NCBI GenBank assembly: GCA_015060335.1
Contig: SUYR01000013.1
Coordinates: forward strand, 1 to 64,000
From: Bacteroidales bacterium
GTDB taxonomy: Bacteria > Bacteroidota > Bacteroidia > Bacteroidales > UBA932
Length of the DNA stretch: 64,000 nucleotides
Direction of reading: 5' to 3'
Position numbers and translations under genes: made by a program. Below are positions 28,204-37,956 of this stretch, piece after piece. The notes below the pieces were generated by a model that was not told the DNA's origin, searched no databases, and saw only the letters and a list, made by a program, of their open reading frames with translations. How positions within the stretch are numbered: position 1 is the first letter of the stretch; each line of letters opens with the position of its first letter.

Positions 28204-31200
28204 TTATTTAAGAAGATGTCCCAGGAAACGTCGTGCCTTGTCTGGGTCCATGTCTCTTTGTGATGAGTATTCGTCGTGTTGTTTCTGACTGATTTTACGG
28301 ATTTCAGGATAGCATGCCTCAGGATGCATGAATATCAGTCCGCATATACTTGATTCCGGTGTCATTGCATAGCTTTCTGTCAGTTCTATGCCGAGCCCAT
28401 GACTGCCATGACAATGCCCGCACGAGCATGTTTCCTCGGAAAAATGTACATGTCCGCACAGAATCTTCAGTATGTCGCCTTTAAGCGTATGGTCCGGACA
28501 ACTTGAGTAACCTGCTGCCGGTTTTATGAGCTTGCTTCCTGGCGATGCTATCTTAGTGTCGAGCCATGCTGAAGCAGCTTCTGCAATTGTCATTCTTACA
28601 GTCCTGCCTATCATGTCTTCATATGCATTCGAACATGCCGGACAGCTGCATCCTTGCACATGAGCTTTGCTCTTCTTATGTACGCTGACTGCGAACATTC
28701 CGAAAACCGACTTTCTTCCCGAATCTGCAGGTATTACGAAGTCGCTCAATGACATGCATTTGCCGTTTTCCTGCCTCATTGTAGGCAACTCTGCCTCCTG
28801 CCCGTCAACATCAAAATTAATTATGCCCATGTCTGAATTTCCATCAAAGAACCGCGCCGTGAGCATGATCCTGAAATCTTCCATGGCAATCTCGTCTTCT
28901 GCATCCCTGCGAAGCTGCATCAGTTCCATTGCCTCGGGAACGGCGCTTCCGTATTTTACGCCCCAGATGGCATAGAACATCTTCCAGTCAAAGAACGGAA
29001 GAACTTCTGCCGCAGAAATTTCAGATACAGGTATGTCGGCAGGGGAGTCTGTCAGGTAGCTTTCGTATGGAAAATGTGGCTTTTTCTCTGCCTCTTCTCC
29101 GTTCTTCTGTCCTTTTTCATACATGCTGCGCAGCTTCTCCTGCTCCTGATGCTGCTCTATTTCAAATGTTTCCCTGTCCATAATGAACTTCTTTGCCATG
29201 ACTGCAGCAGCAGATGCGTCCGGCCCATAAAATACATGACCATATAGTGGCGCAAGCTTTACAGCAGTATGTATTGCCGATGTCGTGGCGCCTCCGATGA
29301 AAAGTGGTGTATTCATTCCACGTGAAGCCATTTCCCGGCAAATCTCCTCCATCTGGAATAGTGAAGGCGTGATAAGTCCGCTTACTGCAACTATTTCTGC
29401 TCCAATCTTTTGCGCTTCATCAAGAATAGTCTCCTTGTCAACCATGACTCCCAGATCGTGTACGTCAAATCCATTACATGTGAGCACTATGCCTGTGATG
29501 TTCTTTCCGATGTCATGAACATCTCCCTTGACTGTAGCGAGCACAACTGCCGGGCGTCTTGCAGCTTTGTTCTCCTGATCTTGTCCGGCTTCCATATATG
29601 GCTCCAGAAGGCTTACTGCGTCTCTCATTACTTTTGCCGATTTCACCACTTGTGGCAGGAACATCTTGCCGTCTCCAAACAATTTTCCGACAGCTTCCAT
29701 ACCTGCCATAAGAGGACCTTCTATAATGCTCACAGCGCTGCCATATTTGGCGACGGCCTCACTTATCAGACTCTCAAGGTCGGCAGCCTGTCCTTTTATC
29801 AAGGCATTTTTCAGACCTGTATCGACATCCTCCACCATGTTCCCGCCTTTTACTTCATTTGCAGCCTGAAAAGTAGTCTCCTTCATTGAGGCAGCCTTCT
29901 CGATAAGTCTCTCTGTCGCTCCGGCGTCCCTGTTGAATATCACATCTTCAACGCATTTTAGAAGTTCGGGTTCTATGTCGTCATATACCTGCAGCATGGA
30001 CGGGTTTACAATCGCCATATCAAGCCCGGCTTTTACAGCATGATACAGGAATGCCGAATGCATAGCCTCACGTACGGCATTGTTGCCTCTGAAAGCAAAT
30101 GACAGATTGGACACGCCTCCGGATGTAAGAGCTCCAGGAAGATTCTCCTTTATCCAGCTGACCGCTTTTAGAAAGTCCACGGCATAAAGTGTATGCTCCT
30201 CTATGCCCGTACCTATCGACAGGATATTTGCATCGAATATTATGTCGGACGGACATATTCCTGCTTCTTCAGTCAGCAGCCTGTATGCTCTTTTGCATAT
30301 ATCGATCTTTCTGTCGTAAGTGGTAGCCTGACCATCTTCGTCAAATGCCATTACGACTATTGCTGCTCCGTATGACCTGATGATCCTTGCCTTTTCCACA
30401 AATGCTTTCTCTCCTTCCTTCAGGCTTATCGAGTTGACTATACATTTGCCCTGCGCATTCTGCAGTCCTGCAATTATAGTCTCCCAATGCGATGAGTCTA
30501 TCATCAGGGCGGCCTTGGCTACAGCCGGGTCATTCGATATATATCTGACAAATCTCTGCATTTCCCTGGCACTGTCAAGCATCGCGTCATCCATGTTGAT
30601 GTCAATGACACGTGCTCCGTCCTCTATCTGTCTTGCTGCAATCTGCAGGGCTTCTTCATATTTCCCTTCCGAAATCAGTCGTGCGAATTTCCTTGATCCG
30701 GCAACATTTGTCCTCTCTCCGATATTAGTGAAATTGCTGGTCCTTATATCGACTCTCACAGCTTCCAGACCGCTGACAGTCAACGGACTGTCTGAATCGT
30801 CGCATATTCTTCCCGGAGGTAAGCCAGATACGGCCTCACTGATGGCATGTATGTGCTCCGGAGTGGTTCCGCAGCATCCACCGACTATATTCAGCAGACC
30901 CCGTGCCGCCATTTCACGAACCTGTGCTGCCATTTCAGTAGGCTTCTGGTCATATCCTCCCATCTCGTTAGGCAGACCTGCATTAGGATAACATATTATT
31001 CCGCTCCTGTTCCATGATGCAATGTCCTCTATAAGAGGCATCAGTTCCGCAGCTCCCAGTGAACAGTTCAGACCGAATGCAATAGGGAAGAAGTGCCTTA
31101 CGGAAGTATAGAACGCTTCCAAGGTCTGACCCGTAAGAGTCCTTCCGCTCCTGTCTCCTACTGAAACGGATATGATGACAGGAATATCCGCAACGTCTGC

Positions 31201-31746
31201 CAATGCAGCCTTGACATTCAGAGCATCAAAGCAGGTTTCTACGAGAATCAGGTCAACTCCTCCACGGATCAATGCTGATGTCTGCTCTCTGTAGGACTCT
31301 CTCATCTGCTCGAATGAATACGCTCTGAACGAAGGATCGGAAACATCCGGAGACAGCGACAGGGATTTTGAGGTGGGACCGACGCTGCCTGCCACCCATA
31401 CCTTTCTGTCTGCATTGTCAGCGGCTTTCCTGGCAATACGTGCTCCTTCATATGCCATCTGTGCAGCATATTCTTCACATCCGTATTCTGCCTGCGAAAT
31501 CCTGTTTGCGCTGAAAGTATTAGTCTCGATAATGTCTGCTCCTGCTGCGATATACTCCTTGTGAATTGACTCGATCACCTCCGGGCGAGTGAGATTGAGA
31601 CATTCATTGTTGCCCTTCAACTCCTTGCTGCAGCCGGCAAAGAACTCACCACGATAATCGTCTTCAGTGAGTCCGAACTTCTGGATCATTGTGCCCATGG
31701 CACCGTCCAGAATCAAAATTCTATCTTCTAAGTCAATCATTGTCAT
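28204..31746 (-). CDS. metH: Cobalamin-dependent methionine synthase, with Cys/His-rich insertions in the activation domain
   Basis: This 1180-aa enzyme moves a methyl group from methyl-THF to homocysteine through B12. The homocysteine domain (about 1-320) has the Zn ligands in FGLNCS and GGCCGTTP. The pterin domain spans about 335-620 with NFTNIGERTN. The B12 modules span about 640-870, with DVHDIGKN near 740 providing the cobalt-binding His. The C-terminal activation domain (about 900-1180) has KPAAGYSSCPDHT in place of the usual RPAPGYPACPDHT. It also holds two unusual Cys/His-rich stretches: CSCPAC near 1030 and a loop at about 1095-1117 with the pattern CGHVH, then CSCGHCHGSH. These extra residues suggest metal binding, which is my inference. 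The gene starts 9 bp after the decarboxylase beta subunit gene. Confidence 0.96.
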   Translation of the reverse strand: MTMIDLEDRILILDGAMGTMIQKFGLTEDDYRGEFFAGCSKELKGNNECLNLTRPEVIESIHKEYIAAGADIIETNTFSANRISQAEYGCEEYAAQMAYEGARIARKAADNADRKVWVAGSVGPTSKSLSLSPDVSDPSFRAYSFEQMRESYREQTSALIRGGVDLILVETCFDALNVKAALADVADIPVIISVSVGDRSGRTLTGQTLEAFYTSVRHFFPIAFGLNCSLGAAELMPLIEDIASWNRSGIICYPNAGLPNEMGGYDQKPTEMAAQVREMAARGLLNIVGGCCGTTPEHIHAISEAVSGLPPGRICDDSDSPLTVSGLEAVRVDIRTSNFTNIGERTNVAGSRKFARLISEGKYEEALQIAARQIEDGARVIDINMDDAMLDSAREMQRFVRYISNDPAVAKAALMIDSSHWETIIAGLQNAQGKCIVNSISLKEGEKAFVEKARIIRSYGAAIVVMAFDEDGQATTYDRKIDICKRAYRLLTEEAGICPSDIIFDANILSIGTGIEEHTLYAVDFLKAVSWIKENLPGALTSGGVSNLSFAFRGNNAVREAMHSAFLYHAVKAGLDMAIVNPSMLQVYDDIEPELLKCVEDVIFNRDAGATERLIEKAASMKETTFQAANEVKGGNMVEDVDTGLKNALIKGQAADLESLISEAVAKYGSAVSIIEGPLMAGMEAVGKLFGDGKMFLPQVVKSAKVMRDAVSLLEPYMEAGQDQENKAARRPAVVLATVKGDVHDIGKNITGIVLTCNGFDVHDLGVMVDKETILDEAQKIGAEIVAVSGLITPSLFQMEEICREMASRGMNTPLFIGGATTSAIHTAVKLAPLYGHVFYGPDASAAAVMAKKFIMDRETFEIEQHQEQEKLRSMYEKGQKNGEEAEKKPHFPYESYLTDSPADIPVSEISAAEVLPFFDWKMFYAIWGVKYGSAVPEAMELMQLRRDAEDEIAMEDFRIMLTARFFDGNSDMGIINFDVDGQEAELPTMRQENGKCMSLSDFVIPADSGRKSVFGMFAVSVHKKSKAHVQGCSCPACSNAYEDMIGRTVRMTIAEAASAWLDTKIASPGSKLIKPAAGYSSCPDHTLKGDILKILCGHVHFSEETCSCGHCHGSHGLGIELTESYAMTPESSICGLIFMHPEACYPEIRKISQKQHDEYSSQRDMDPDKARRFLGHLLK

Positions 31747-31755
31747 ATAGGGAAA

Positions 31756-32898
31756 TTATCCGAGGAAGCTCAGCAGGATACCCGCTGCCACAGCAGAGCC
31801 GATCACGCCGGCAACGTTTGGTGCCATCGCATGCATGAGCAGATGATTGCTCTTGTCAAATTCTCGTCCTACATTCTGGGAAACTCTTGCAGAATCAGGT
31901 ACAGCAGACACTCCTGCATTTCCGATCAGAGGATTTATCTTGTTTTCCTCGCTGCAGAAAAGATTCATGATCTTTGCAAAGAGCACTCCGCAGAACGTTG
32001 CAACTGCGAATGATACAAGTCCGAGGACGAAGATCTTTACTGAAATATGTCTGAGGAATACATTCGCCTGAGTGGAAGCTCCTACGGTAAGACCGATGAG
32101 TATCGTGACCACATCAATGAGCGGCCCTCTCGCGGTATCAGCCAGACGTTTTGTCACTCCGCATTCCTTAAGCAGGTTTCCGAAGAACAACATGCCAAGA
32201 AGCGGCAGCGCTGAAGGTACGACAAATGCTGTCAATATGAATCCTGCTATCGGGAATATAAGTTTTTCTCTACGGCTTACCATTCTAGCCGGCTTCATGC
32301 GTATCAGTCTTTCCTTTTTTGTTGTGAGCATCAGCATTATAGGACGCTGGATGACCGGTACCAGGGCCATATATGAATATGCTGAAACAGCAATCGGACC
32401 CACAAGATGAGGAGCAAGCTTGGATGAAAGGAATATTGCAGTGGGGCCGTCAGCACCTCCGATAATACCTATGGCACCCGCTTCTTCAGGCGTGAATCCC
32501 AGATGTAAGGCTATGGCATAGGCTCCGAAAATTCCAGCCTGTGCAGCTGCACCGATGAGCATCAGCCTTGGCTGCGATATAAGGGCGGAGAAGTCTGTCA
32601 TTGCTCCTATTCCGAGGAATATGAGAGGCGGATACCACCCTTTCAGGACTCCCTGATACAGGATGTTCATTACGGACCCTTCCTCGTAAATACCTATCTG
32701 ATAGCCTTCTGCAAACGGAATGTTGCCAATGATTATACCGAAGCCGATCGGGACAAGCAGCATGGGCTCCCAATCCTTCTTCACAGCAAGAACTATGAAC
32801 AGGATACCTATGGCAATCATTATAAGATGCTGCCATGACATATTGGCAAATCCTGTGAATGACAGAAACTGCCTTATGCTTTCTGCTATTATATTCAT
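31756..32898 (-). CDS. Na+-translocating carboxylate decarboxylase beta subunit (oxaloacetate/methylmalonyl-CoA type)
   Basis: This 380-aa membrane protein with about ten hydrophobic segments belongs to the OadB/MmdB/GcdB family. The key motif GGADGPTAIF, carrying the aspartate needed for Na+ transport, is present around residue 148. It decarboxylates carboxybiotin and pumps Na+ outward. The start overlaps the biotin-carrier gene by 4 bp. Because the neighbouring carboxyltransferase resembles MmdA/PccB, methylmalonyl-CoA is the likely substrate of the complex. Confidence 0.92.
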   Translation of the reverse strand: MNIIAESIRQFLSFTGFANMSWQHLIMIAIGILFIVLAVKKDWEPMLLVPIGFGIIIGNIPFAEGYQIGIYEEGSVMNILYQGVLKGWYPPLIFLGIGAMTDFSALISQPRLMLIGAAAQAGIFGAYAIALHLGFTPEEAGAIGIIGGADGPTAIFLSSKLAPHLVGPIAVSAYSYMALVPVIQRPIMLMLTTKKERLIRMKPARMVSRREKLIFPIAGFILTAFVVPSALPLLGMLFFGNLLKECGVTKRLADTARGPLIDVVTILIGLTVGASTQANVFLRHISVKIFVLGLVSFAVATFCGVLFAKIMNLFCSEENKINPLIGNAGVSAVPDSARVSQNVGREFDKSNHLLMHAMAPNVAGVIGSAVAAGILLSFLG

Positions 32899-33491
32899 TC
32901 GATACTCAGTATTTCGCTACCCTCCATGACAGAGTCGCCTTGTGAAACATGAATCTTTGTTACAGTACCGTTCTGCTCGGCTTCAATCGTGTTCTCCATT
33001 TTCATGGCCTCAAGAACGGCCACGGGATCTCCAGCCTTGACAATGTCTCCCTCCTTGACAGATATTTTCAGGATCGTTCCCGGAAGTGGAGACCTTACTG
33101 TGCCGTCATTGGATGCAGTTGCCTTGTTCTGCTGAGGTGTATTCTCGTCTTCAACCACCTGTGCATTGATTCTTGTTCCCCTGTCTATTGTCTTCTGGGC
33201 AGAAGTGCTTTTTCTGTTTATTGTTATTACATAGCTTTCCTGGTCATGATGTTCGTTACCGGAAGAGTTCAGGTTGTCCTCCACTACGAAATGTCCGTCC
33301 TTTGTCTTTACAAACCAACGCTTTACTATGGCTCCGGTAAGTTCATATGCAATGTATAGTATGGTCAGTACGATGAATACGATCGCTATTGAGACTATGG
33401 AGATTATGACTCCGTGCGGGTCTCTTTCAGCAATATCAGCGACTTTTTCTGCTGCATCCGCGGATGCAAGTAGTGTGTAAAGATGCATCAT
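32895..33491 (-). CDS. Biotin carrier subunit with N-terminal membrane anchor (gamma/delta-like fusion)
   Basis: This 198-aa protein joins an N-terminal transmembrane helix (about residues 28-50, [20 protein letters not shown]) like the small OadG/MmdD subunit to a linker and a C-terminal biotinyl domain (about 128-198). The biotin attachment site is Lys164 in EAMKMEN, with the PLPGTI entry motif before it. It shuttles carboxybiotin between the carboxyltransferase and the membrane subunit. It overlaps both neighbours by 4 bp. Confidence 0.92.
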   Translation of the reverse strand: MMHLYTLLASADAAEKVADIAERDPHGVIISIVSIAIVFIVLTILYIAYELTGAIVKRWFVKTKDGHFVVEDNLNSSGNEHHDQESYVITINRKSTSAQKTIDRGTRINAQVVEDENTPQQNKATASNDGTVRSPLPGTILKISVKEGDIVKAGDPVAVLEAMKMENTIEAEQNGTVTKIHVSQGDSVMEGSEILSIE

Positions 33492-35044
33492 AACGGCAGA
33501 TTGTCATGTTTCTTCCAAGGTGATTCAACTTTCTTTCCATCAAGCTGCTCAAGTGCCCTGATTACACGGAACCTTGTGTTTCGAGGCTCGATGATATCGT
33601 CGATATACCCGTATTCTGCAGCGCTGTAAGGATTGCAGAATTTACGGTTGTATTCTTCCTTTCTCTGGTCGGATGCTTTCTTTCGCTCCTGAGGATCTGT
33701 TATGGCTTTAAGCTCCTTTGAATACAGTACATCTACAGCTCCTTCCGCACCCATTACCGCTATGTTAGCTGATGGCCATGCATAGTTGATATCTCCACGT
33801 AACTGTTTGCAGCTCATGGTGATATGTGCTCCACCATAGGATTTTCTGAGTGTTACTGTCACCTTCGGTACAGTAGCTTCTCCGAATGCGTACAGCAGCT
33901 TGGCTCCGTTTGAGATGATGCCGCCATGTTCCTGCTGGGTGCCGCATAGGAAACCGGGAACATCCACCAGAGTCACAAGCGGAATGTTGAAGGCGTCGCA
34001 GAATCTTACAAATCTTGCAGCCTTTCTGGATGCGTTGATGTCCAGGGCTCCTGCCAGGGTCTTAGGCTGATTTGCCACTACACCCACCGATCGCCCGTTC
34101 ATGTGGGCGAAACCGATAATTATGTTCTTTGCCCAACTCCTCTGCACCTCAAGGAATTTTCCGTCATCAACAATGCTTCCAATTACCTCGTACATGTCGT
34201 AGGCCTGATTCGGATTGTCCGGGATTATATCGTTCAGAGTATCATCAACTCTGCCAGCAGGGTCGGCAGTTTCGATAAAAGGAGCTGTTTCCCTGTTGTT
34301 GGATGGCATGAAACTCAGAAGTGCCTTGATCTTCTCGATTCCCTCCTGCTCAGATTCTACTGCGAAATGTGCCACACCGCTCTTTCTTGTGTGTACGTTG
34401 GCACCTCCAAGCTGTTCCTGTGTTACGTTTTCGCCGGTCACCGTCTTTACGACTCCAGGTCCTGTGAGGAACATATATGATGTGTCCTTGATCATTATTG
34501 TGAAGTCCGTAAGGGCAGGGGAATAGACAGCACCACCTGCGCATGGACCGAAGATTCCGGATATCTGAGGAATCACTCCTGAGGCAAGGATGTTTCTTTC
34601 GAAGATCTCGCCATATCCTGCCAGCGAGCATATGCCTTCCTGTATTCTGGCCCCACCGGAGTCATTAAGAGCGATGAATGGAGCTCCGACCCTTACAGCC
34701 ATGTCCATGACCTTGCATATCTTTCCAGCCATTGTCTCCGACATCGATCCTCCGGTAACAGTGAAGTCCTGTGCAGCTACATATACAAGCCTGCCGTCGA
34801 TAGTTCCCATGCCTGTAACGACGCCATCTCCGTCGAAACGTGTATTTTCCATTCCGAAATTGGTGCATCTATGTCTTACAAACATATCGAACTCTTCAAA
34901 ACTGCCGTTGTCGAGCAGCAGATCAATCCTTTCTCTTGCAGTCAGCTTACCTTTTGCGTGCTGTGCCTCGATTCTCTTCTGCCCGCCACCCTGCCTTGCT
35001 GTCTTGCGGCGGTCCACCAATTCCTTTATCTTCTGATTGCTCAT
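33488..35044 (-). CDS. Methylmalonyl-CoA decarboxylase alpha subunit / acyl-CoA carboxyltransferase
   Basis: This 518-aa protein is of the MmdA/PccB family and transfers the carboxyl group from the acyl-CoA to biotin. Two crotonase-like halves are visible. The first has [12 protein letters not shown] and [13 protein letters not shown]; the second has [10 protein letters not shown] and KSYGGAH. Both are standard acyl-CoA and biotin contact regions. It is the first gene of the operon and has its own promoter. Propionyl-CoA carboxylase use in the reverse direction cannot be excluded, but the Na+-pump beta subunit downstream favours decarboxylation. Confidence 0.93.
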   Translation of the reverse strand: MSNQKIKELVDRRKTARQGGGQKRIEAQHAKGKLTARERIDLLLDNGSFEEFDMFVRHRCTNFGMENTRFDGDGVVTGMGTIDGRLVYVAAQDFTVTGGSMSETMAGKICKVMDMAVRVGAPFIALNDSGGARIQEGICSLAGYGEIFERNILASGVIPQISGIFGPCAGGAVYSPALTDFTIMIKDTSYMFLTGPGVVKTVTGENVTQEQLGGANVHTRKSGVAHFAVESEQEGIEKIKALLSFMPSNNRETAPFIETADPAGRVDDTLNDIIPDNPNQAYDMYEVIGSIVDDGKFLEVQRSWAKNIIIGFAHMNGRSVGVVANQPKTLAGALDINASRKAARFVRFCDAFNIPLVTLVDVPGFLCGTQQEHGGIISNGAKLLYAFGEATVPKVTVTLRKSYGGAHITMSCKQLRGDINYAWPSANIAVMGAEGAVDVLYSKELKAITDPQERKKASDQRKEEYNRKFCNPYSAAEYGYIDDIIEPRNTRFRVIRALEQLDGKKVESPWKKHDNLPL

Positions 35045-35069
35045 AGCGATTTCATATATTCAAAACAAA

Positions 35070-35097
35070 CAAAGATAATAATTTCTTGCCAATACAA
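35070..35097 (-). promoter_or_regulatory. Promoter of the decarboxylase-metH-metF operon
   Basis: On the minus strand TATCTTTG (35070-35077) matches the -7 consensus, with TTG at 35095-35097 upstream after 17 bases, slightly short of the ideal 19-20. The leader to the ATG at 35044 would be about 20 bases, leaving no room for a B12 riboswitch here. Confidence 0.5.
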
Positions 35098-35113
35098 GTG
35101 ATTAAAACAAAAA

Positions 35114-35141
35114 AATCCGATAGCCGTCAGACTATCGGATT
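35114..35141 (-). terminator. Terminator after yebC
   Basis: AATCCGATAG pairs with CTATCGGATT over an 8-base loop. On the minus strand the stem is followed by a run of seven T, so it is a classical intrinsic terminator 23 bases downstream of the yebC stop. Confidence 0.9.
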
Positions 35142-35163
35142 AAAAATATCGTCAATAGGATTA

Positions 35164-35895
35164 TTACGGCTGCATCGTAGTATATACGTTCTGCACGTCG
35201 TCATCTTCCTCGATGCGCTCGATAAGCTTCTCTACGTCAGCCTTTGCATCACCCTCAAGTACCTTGAGTTCAACGTTAGGGAGACGGGTGAATTCTGCAG
35301 CAACCAGCTCGTATCCGTTTTCCTCAATCCATTTCTGGATAGCGTTGAATGCAGTGAACTCACCATAGAGTACAATCTCCATTTCCTCGTTCTCGTTTTC
35401 CTCTTCGAAGATCTCCTCTACGCCATAGTCGATAAGTTCAAGCTCAAGCTCCTCGAGGTCGTATGGGTTTGCGCTCTTCATGCGGAACATGCACTTGCGG
35501 TCGAACATGTAGTCAACGCTTCCTGATGTGCCGAGTGATCCACCGCTCTTTGTGAAATATGAACGTACGTTAGCCACAGTACGGTTGTTGTTGTCTGTAG
35601 CAGCCTCGACGAGAACAGCGATTCCGTGAGGACCGTATCCCTCGAATACTACCTCCTTGTAGTCTGCCTGATCCTTGTCAGTAGCTCTCTTGATTGCGCG
35701 CTCGATGTTGTCCTTTGGCATGTTCTCGCTACGTGCAGTCTGGATAAGTGCACGCAGACGCGGGTTGCCTGTAACATCCGGACCACCCTGCTTTACAGCG
35801 ATGGTGATTTCCTTGCCTATCTTTGTGAAGACGCGGGCCATGTGACCCCATCTCTTGAATTTTCTTTCCTTTCTGAATTCAAATGCTCTTCCCAT
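35164..35895 (-). CDS. yebC: YebC/PmpR-family regulator / translation factor
   Basis: This 243-aa protein begins MGRAFEFRKERKFKRWGHMA, the characteristic N-terminus of the Bacteroidota members of the family. KIGKEITIAVKQGG and the YGPHGIAVLVEAATDNNNRT segment are diagnostic. Members were described as DNA-binding regulators, and some help ribosomes pass proline stretches; which role applies here cannot be told from sequence. The frame is open for 23 more codons upstream, but those would overlap the promoter -7 box at 35962. Confidence 0.93.
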   Translation of the reverse strand: MGRAFEFRKERKFKRWGHMARVFTKIGKEITIAVKQGGPDVTGNPRLRALIQTARSENMPKDNIERAIKRATDKDQADYKEVVFEGYGPHGIAVLVEAATDNNNRTVANVRSYFTKSGGSLGTSGSVDYMFDRKCMFRMKSANPYDLEELELELIDYGVEEIFEEENENEEMEIVLYGEFTAFNAIQKWIEENGYELVAAEFTRLPNVELKVLEGDAKADVEKLIERIEEDDDVQNVYTTMQP

Positions 35896-35961
35896 AGTAA
35901 ATCTGAATAAAATGGTACTTTCTTCGTTGTCCTGCTCTGCCTTGAAATTCCTCATTTTATT

Positions 35962-35969
35962 CAAATTTA
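35962..35969 (-). promoter_or_regulatory. Promoter -7 box of yebC
   Basis: TAAATTTG on the minus strand matches the -7 consensus. It lies across the most upstream in-frame ATG of the gene, which is one reason to use the internal start at 35895. I see no clear -33 element. Confidence 0.45.
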
Positions 35970-35994
35970 CAAGGACAGAGGATTACTGTGGTTC

Positions 35995-36663
35995 CTATTT
36001 GTTCTGGATTCTGCCGATATATTTGTCGATATCGTAACCCTCCATTGACTGAGGATACTGGTCCTTGATAGTCTCGTAGAAACCGAGAGCCTTCTCGTTC
36101 TCGCCGAGCTTCTCAGCTGTCAGACCAGCCTTGAGAAGATAACCGGCAGCAAACATGTTGTCAGCAATCTTTGCAGCTTCCTCGAAATATCCGAGAGCCT
36201 TTGCATAGTCCTCGAGACCTACATAAGCGTCACCGATGCATGCGGTAGCACGAGCCTTGAGGATTGCATCCTTGCCTTTGTAAGACTGGAGATACTTGAT
36301 AGCGAGGTCCCAGTTGCCGAGCTGAAGCTCACATACACCTGCGTAGAAGTAAACAGCCTTGCCAGCCTTTGCACCATACTCGTCGATGATCTGAGCGAAG
36401 CCAAGAGCGTTGCCGTCTCCGTTGAGTGCGAGCTCGTAGTCAGCAGTGCGGAAGTTACTCTCTGCAATGGCCATCTGACCCTGAGCCTCTACTACAGCCG
36501 GCTGATAAGCGAACTTGTACCAGCAGAATACTCCGGCTGCAACCACTACAAGAGCAGCGAGGATTCCACCCATCAGCTTGCCGTTCTCATTGAAGAATTT
36601 TTCTGTCTTTGAAACCGCCTCAACTACTGCCTCAGCGTTCTCATTTTTGATTTCCTTTGCCAT
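35995..36663 (-). CDS. Membrane-anchored TPR protein
   Basis: This 222-aa protein has a charged N-terminus (about 1-30), one transmembrane helix at about 31-52 (MGGILAALVVVAAGVFCWYKF), and then three or more tetratricopeptide repeats that include YFYAGVCELQLGNWDLAIKY, AYVGLEDYAKALGYFEEAA and GENEKALGFYETIKDQYP. TPR arrays bind other proteins; the overall layout resembles YfgM-like periplasmic TPR proteins. The start at 36663 is chosen over an upstream ATG at 36744 because the promoter lies between them. Confidence 0.85.
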   Translation of the reverse strand: MAKEIKNENAEAVVEAVSKTEKFFNENGKLMGGILAALVVVAAGVFCWYKFAYQPAVVEAQGQMAIAESNFRTADYELALNGDGNALGFAQIIDEYGAKAGKAVYFYAGVCELQLGNWDLAIKYLQSYKGKDAILKARATACIGDAYVGLEDYAKALGYFEEAAKIADNMFAAGYLLKAGLTAEKLGENEKALGFYETIKDQYPQSMEGYDIDKYIGRIQNK

Positions 36664-36713
36664 ATCTTTAAGTTTTTTGTTATTTCTTATGTATACATTT
36701 CGCAAACAGCCCG

Positions 36714-36744
36714 CAAATTTAGAAAAAAATGTCCAAAATCCCAA
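36714..36744 (-). promoter_or_regulatory. Promoter of the TPR protein gene
   Basis: On the minus strand TTG (36742-36744) precedes TAAATTTG (36714-36721) by exactly 20 bases, as in the Bacteroidota consensus. It fixes the start of the TPR gene downstream, at 36663. Confidence 0.65.
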
Positions 36745-36828
36745 CCCTTGGTCAACTATATTCTTTCAACATCTTTTCAACCGTTCAACTTAGATGCAGT
36801 TTTCCATAGGTATATCAAAACAAATTTT

Positions 36829-36836
36829 TATATTTG
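36829..36836 (+). promoter_or_regulatory. Promoter -7 box of the recF operon
   Basis: TATATTTG lies 21 bases upstream of the recF ATG at 36858. No clear -33 TTG is seen at the expected distance; TTTTCC at 36800-36805 is the nearest. The alternative TTG start at 36834 lies inside the box and is therefore unlikely. Confidence 0.55.
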
Positions 36837-36857
36837 CGAAGATATAGTGACGATGAT

Positions 36858-37955
36858 ATGCCCATATTAGAAAAACTGGTCGTTTCAGATTTCAGAAACA
36901 TTGCACTTCAGGAAATTGAGTTTTCTCCCAATGTCAACTGCATAAGCGGTAACAACGGTGAGGGGAAGACCAATCTGCTGGACGCTATCTACTATATGTC
37001 GATGACCAAGAGCGCATTCTCATCTTCTGACAGATATGCTCTCAGACATGGTGCGGAGGAATTCGCATTATCAGGAACATATCTTATGGAGAATGGCACC
37101 AGAAGCCGTTTTGCGATGAAGATGACTTCAAAAGGCGACAAGAAGGTTGTGCGTGACGACAAGGCATATCAGAAGATTTCGGAACATATAGGCCTGCTTC
37201 CTGTAGTTATGGTCTCTCCGGCAGATGTCTCCATGGTCAGCGAGTCTGGTGAGGAACGCAGAAGGTTTGTCAATGCTGTCCTGTCTCAGATGTCCAGGGA
37301 ATATATGGCTGCCATGCAGCAGTATAACAGATTTCTGATGCAGCGTAACCGTATGCTGAAGGATATGAATCCCGACAGGTCTCTTCTGGAAGTGATAGAT
37401 ATGAGGATGGCAGCTGTTGCAGCTCCTGTCCATAGGGCAAGAAAGGAATTCGTTGAAAATCTGAAACCGATAGTATCAGAATATTACAAGGCGGTTTCCG
37501 GTGATTCGGAGCAGGTTGATATCGAGTATGAATCTCAGTTGAATGACACTTCTCTTGAAGATCTTCTATCACGTTCATACGAAAAGGACTGCATATTGAA
37601 ACATACCTCTGCTGGAATCCACAGGGATGATTTCATTTTTACCATGAACGGCCATCCGATAAGGCGATATGGCTCACAGGGACAGCAGAAGTCGTTTCTT
37701 GTCTCTCTGAAGTTCGCCCAATATGAAATCATGAAGAATAATTACGGATTCCCGCCGATTCTTCTTCTCGATGATGTCTTTGACAAACTCGACATGGGGA
37801 GAATATCCAATCTTCTTCAGATGGTGGCAAGCAATGACTTCGGTCAGATATTCATAACGGACAGCAATAAGGTCCGGATGTCGGGTATAGTGGACGGACT
37901 CACAAAGGACAGGGCTTATTTTGAAACATCAGCCGGTACATTTACAAAGCAGTGA
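36858..37955 (+). CDS. recF: DNA replication and repair protein RecF
   Basis: This 365-aa SMC-like ATPase helps load RecA at gapped DNA. The Walker A is GNNGEGKT at 31-38, the signature region includes YGSQGQQKSFLVSLKFAQ, and Walker B is ILLLDDVFDKLD. The start MPILEKLVVSDFRN matches the family. A DciA-like gene follows two bases after the stop codon start region, at 37957, so recF and this gene are cotranscribed. Confidence 0.96.
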   Translation: MPILEKLVVSDFRNIALQEIEFSPNVNCISGNNGEGKTNLLDAIYYMSMTKSAFSSSDRYALRHGAEEFALSGTYLMENGTRSRFAMKMTSKGDKKVVRDDKAYQKISEHIGLLPVVMVSPADVSMVSESGEERRRFVNAVLSQMSREYMAAMQQYNRFLMQRNRMLKDMNPDRSLLEVIDMRMAAVAAPVHRARKEFVENLKPIVSEYYKAVSGDSEQVDIEYESQLNDTSLEDLLSRSYEKDCILKHTSAGIHRDDFIFTMNGHPIRRYGSQGQQKSFLVSLKFAQYEIMKNNYGFPPILLLDDVFDKLDMGRISNLLQMVASNDFGQIFITDSNKVRMSGIVDGLTKDRAYFETSAGTFTKQ

Positions 37956-37956
37956 C

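Noticed and set aside
35045..35100. A possible cobalamin riboswitch before the decarboxylase-metH-metF operon
   Set aside because: The leader is about 20 bases long and the yebC terminator follows immediately upstream.
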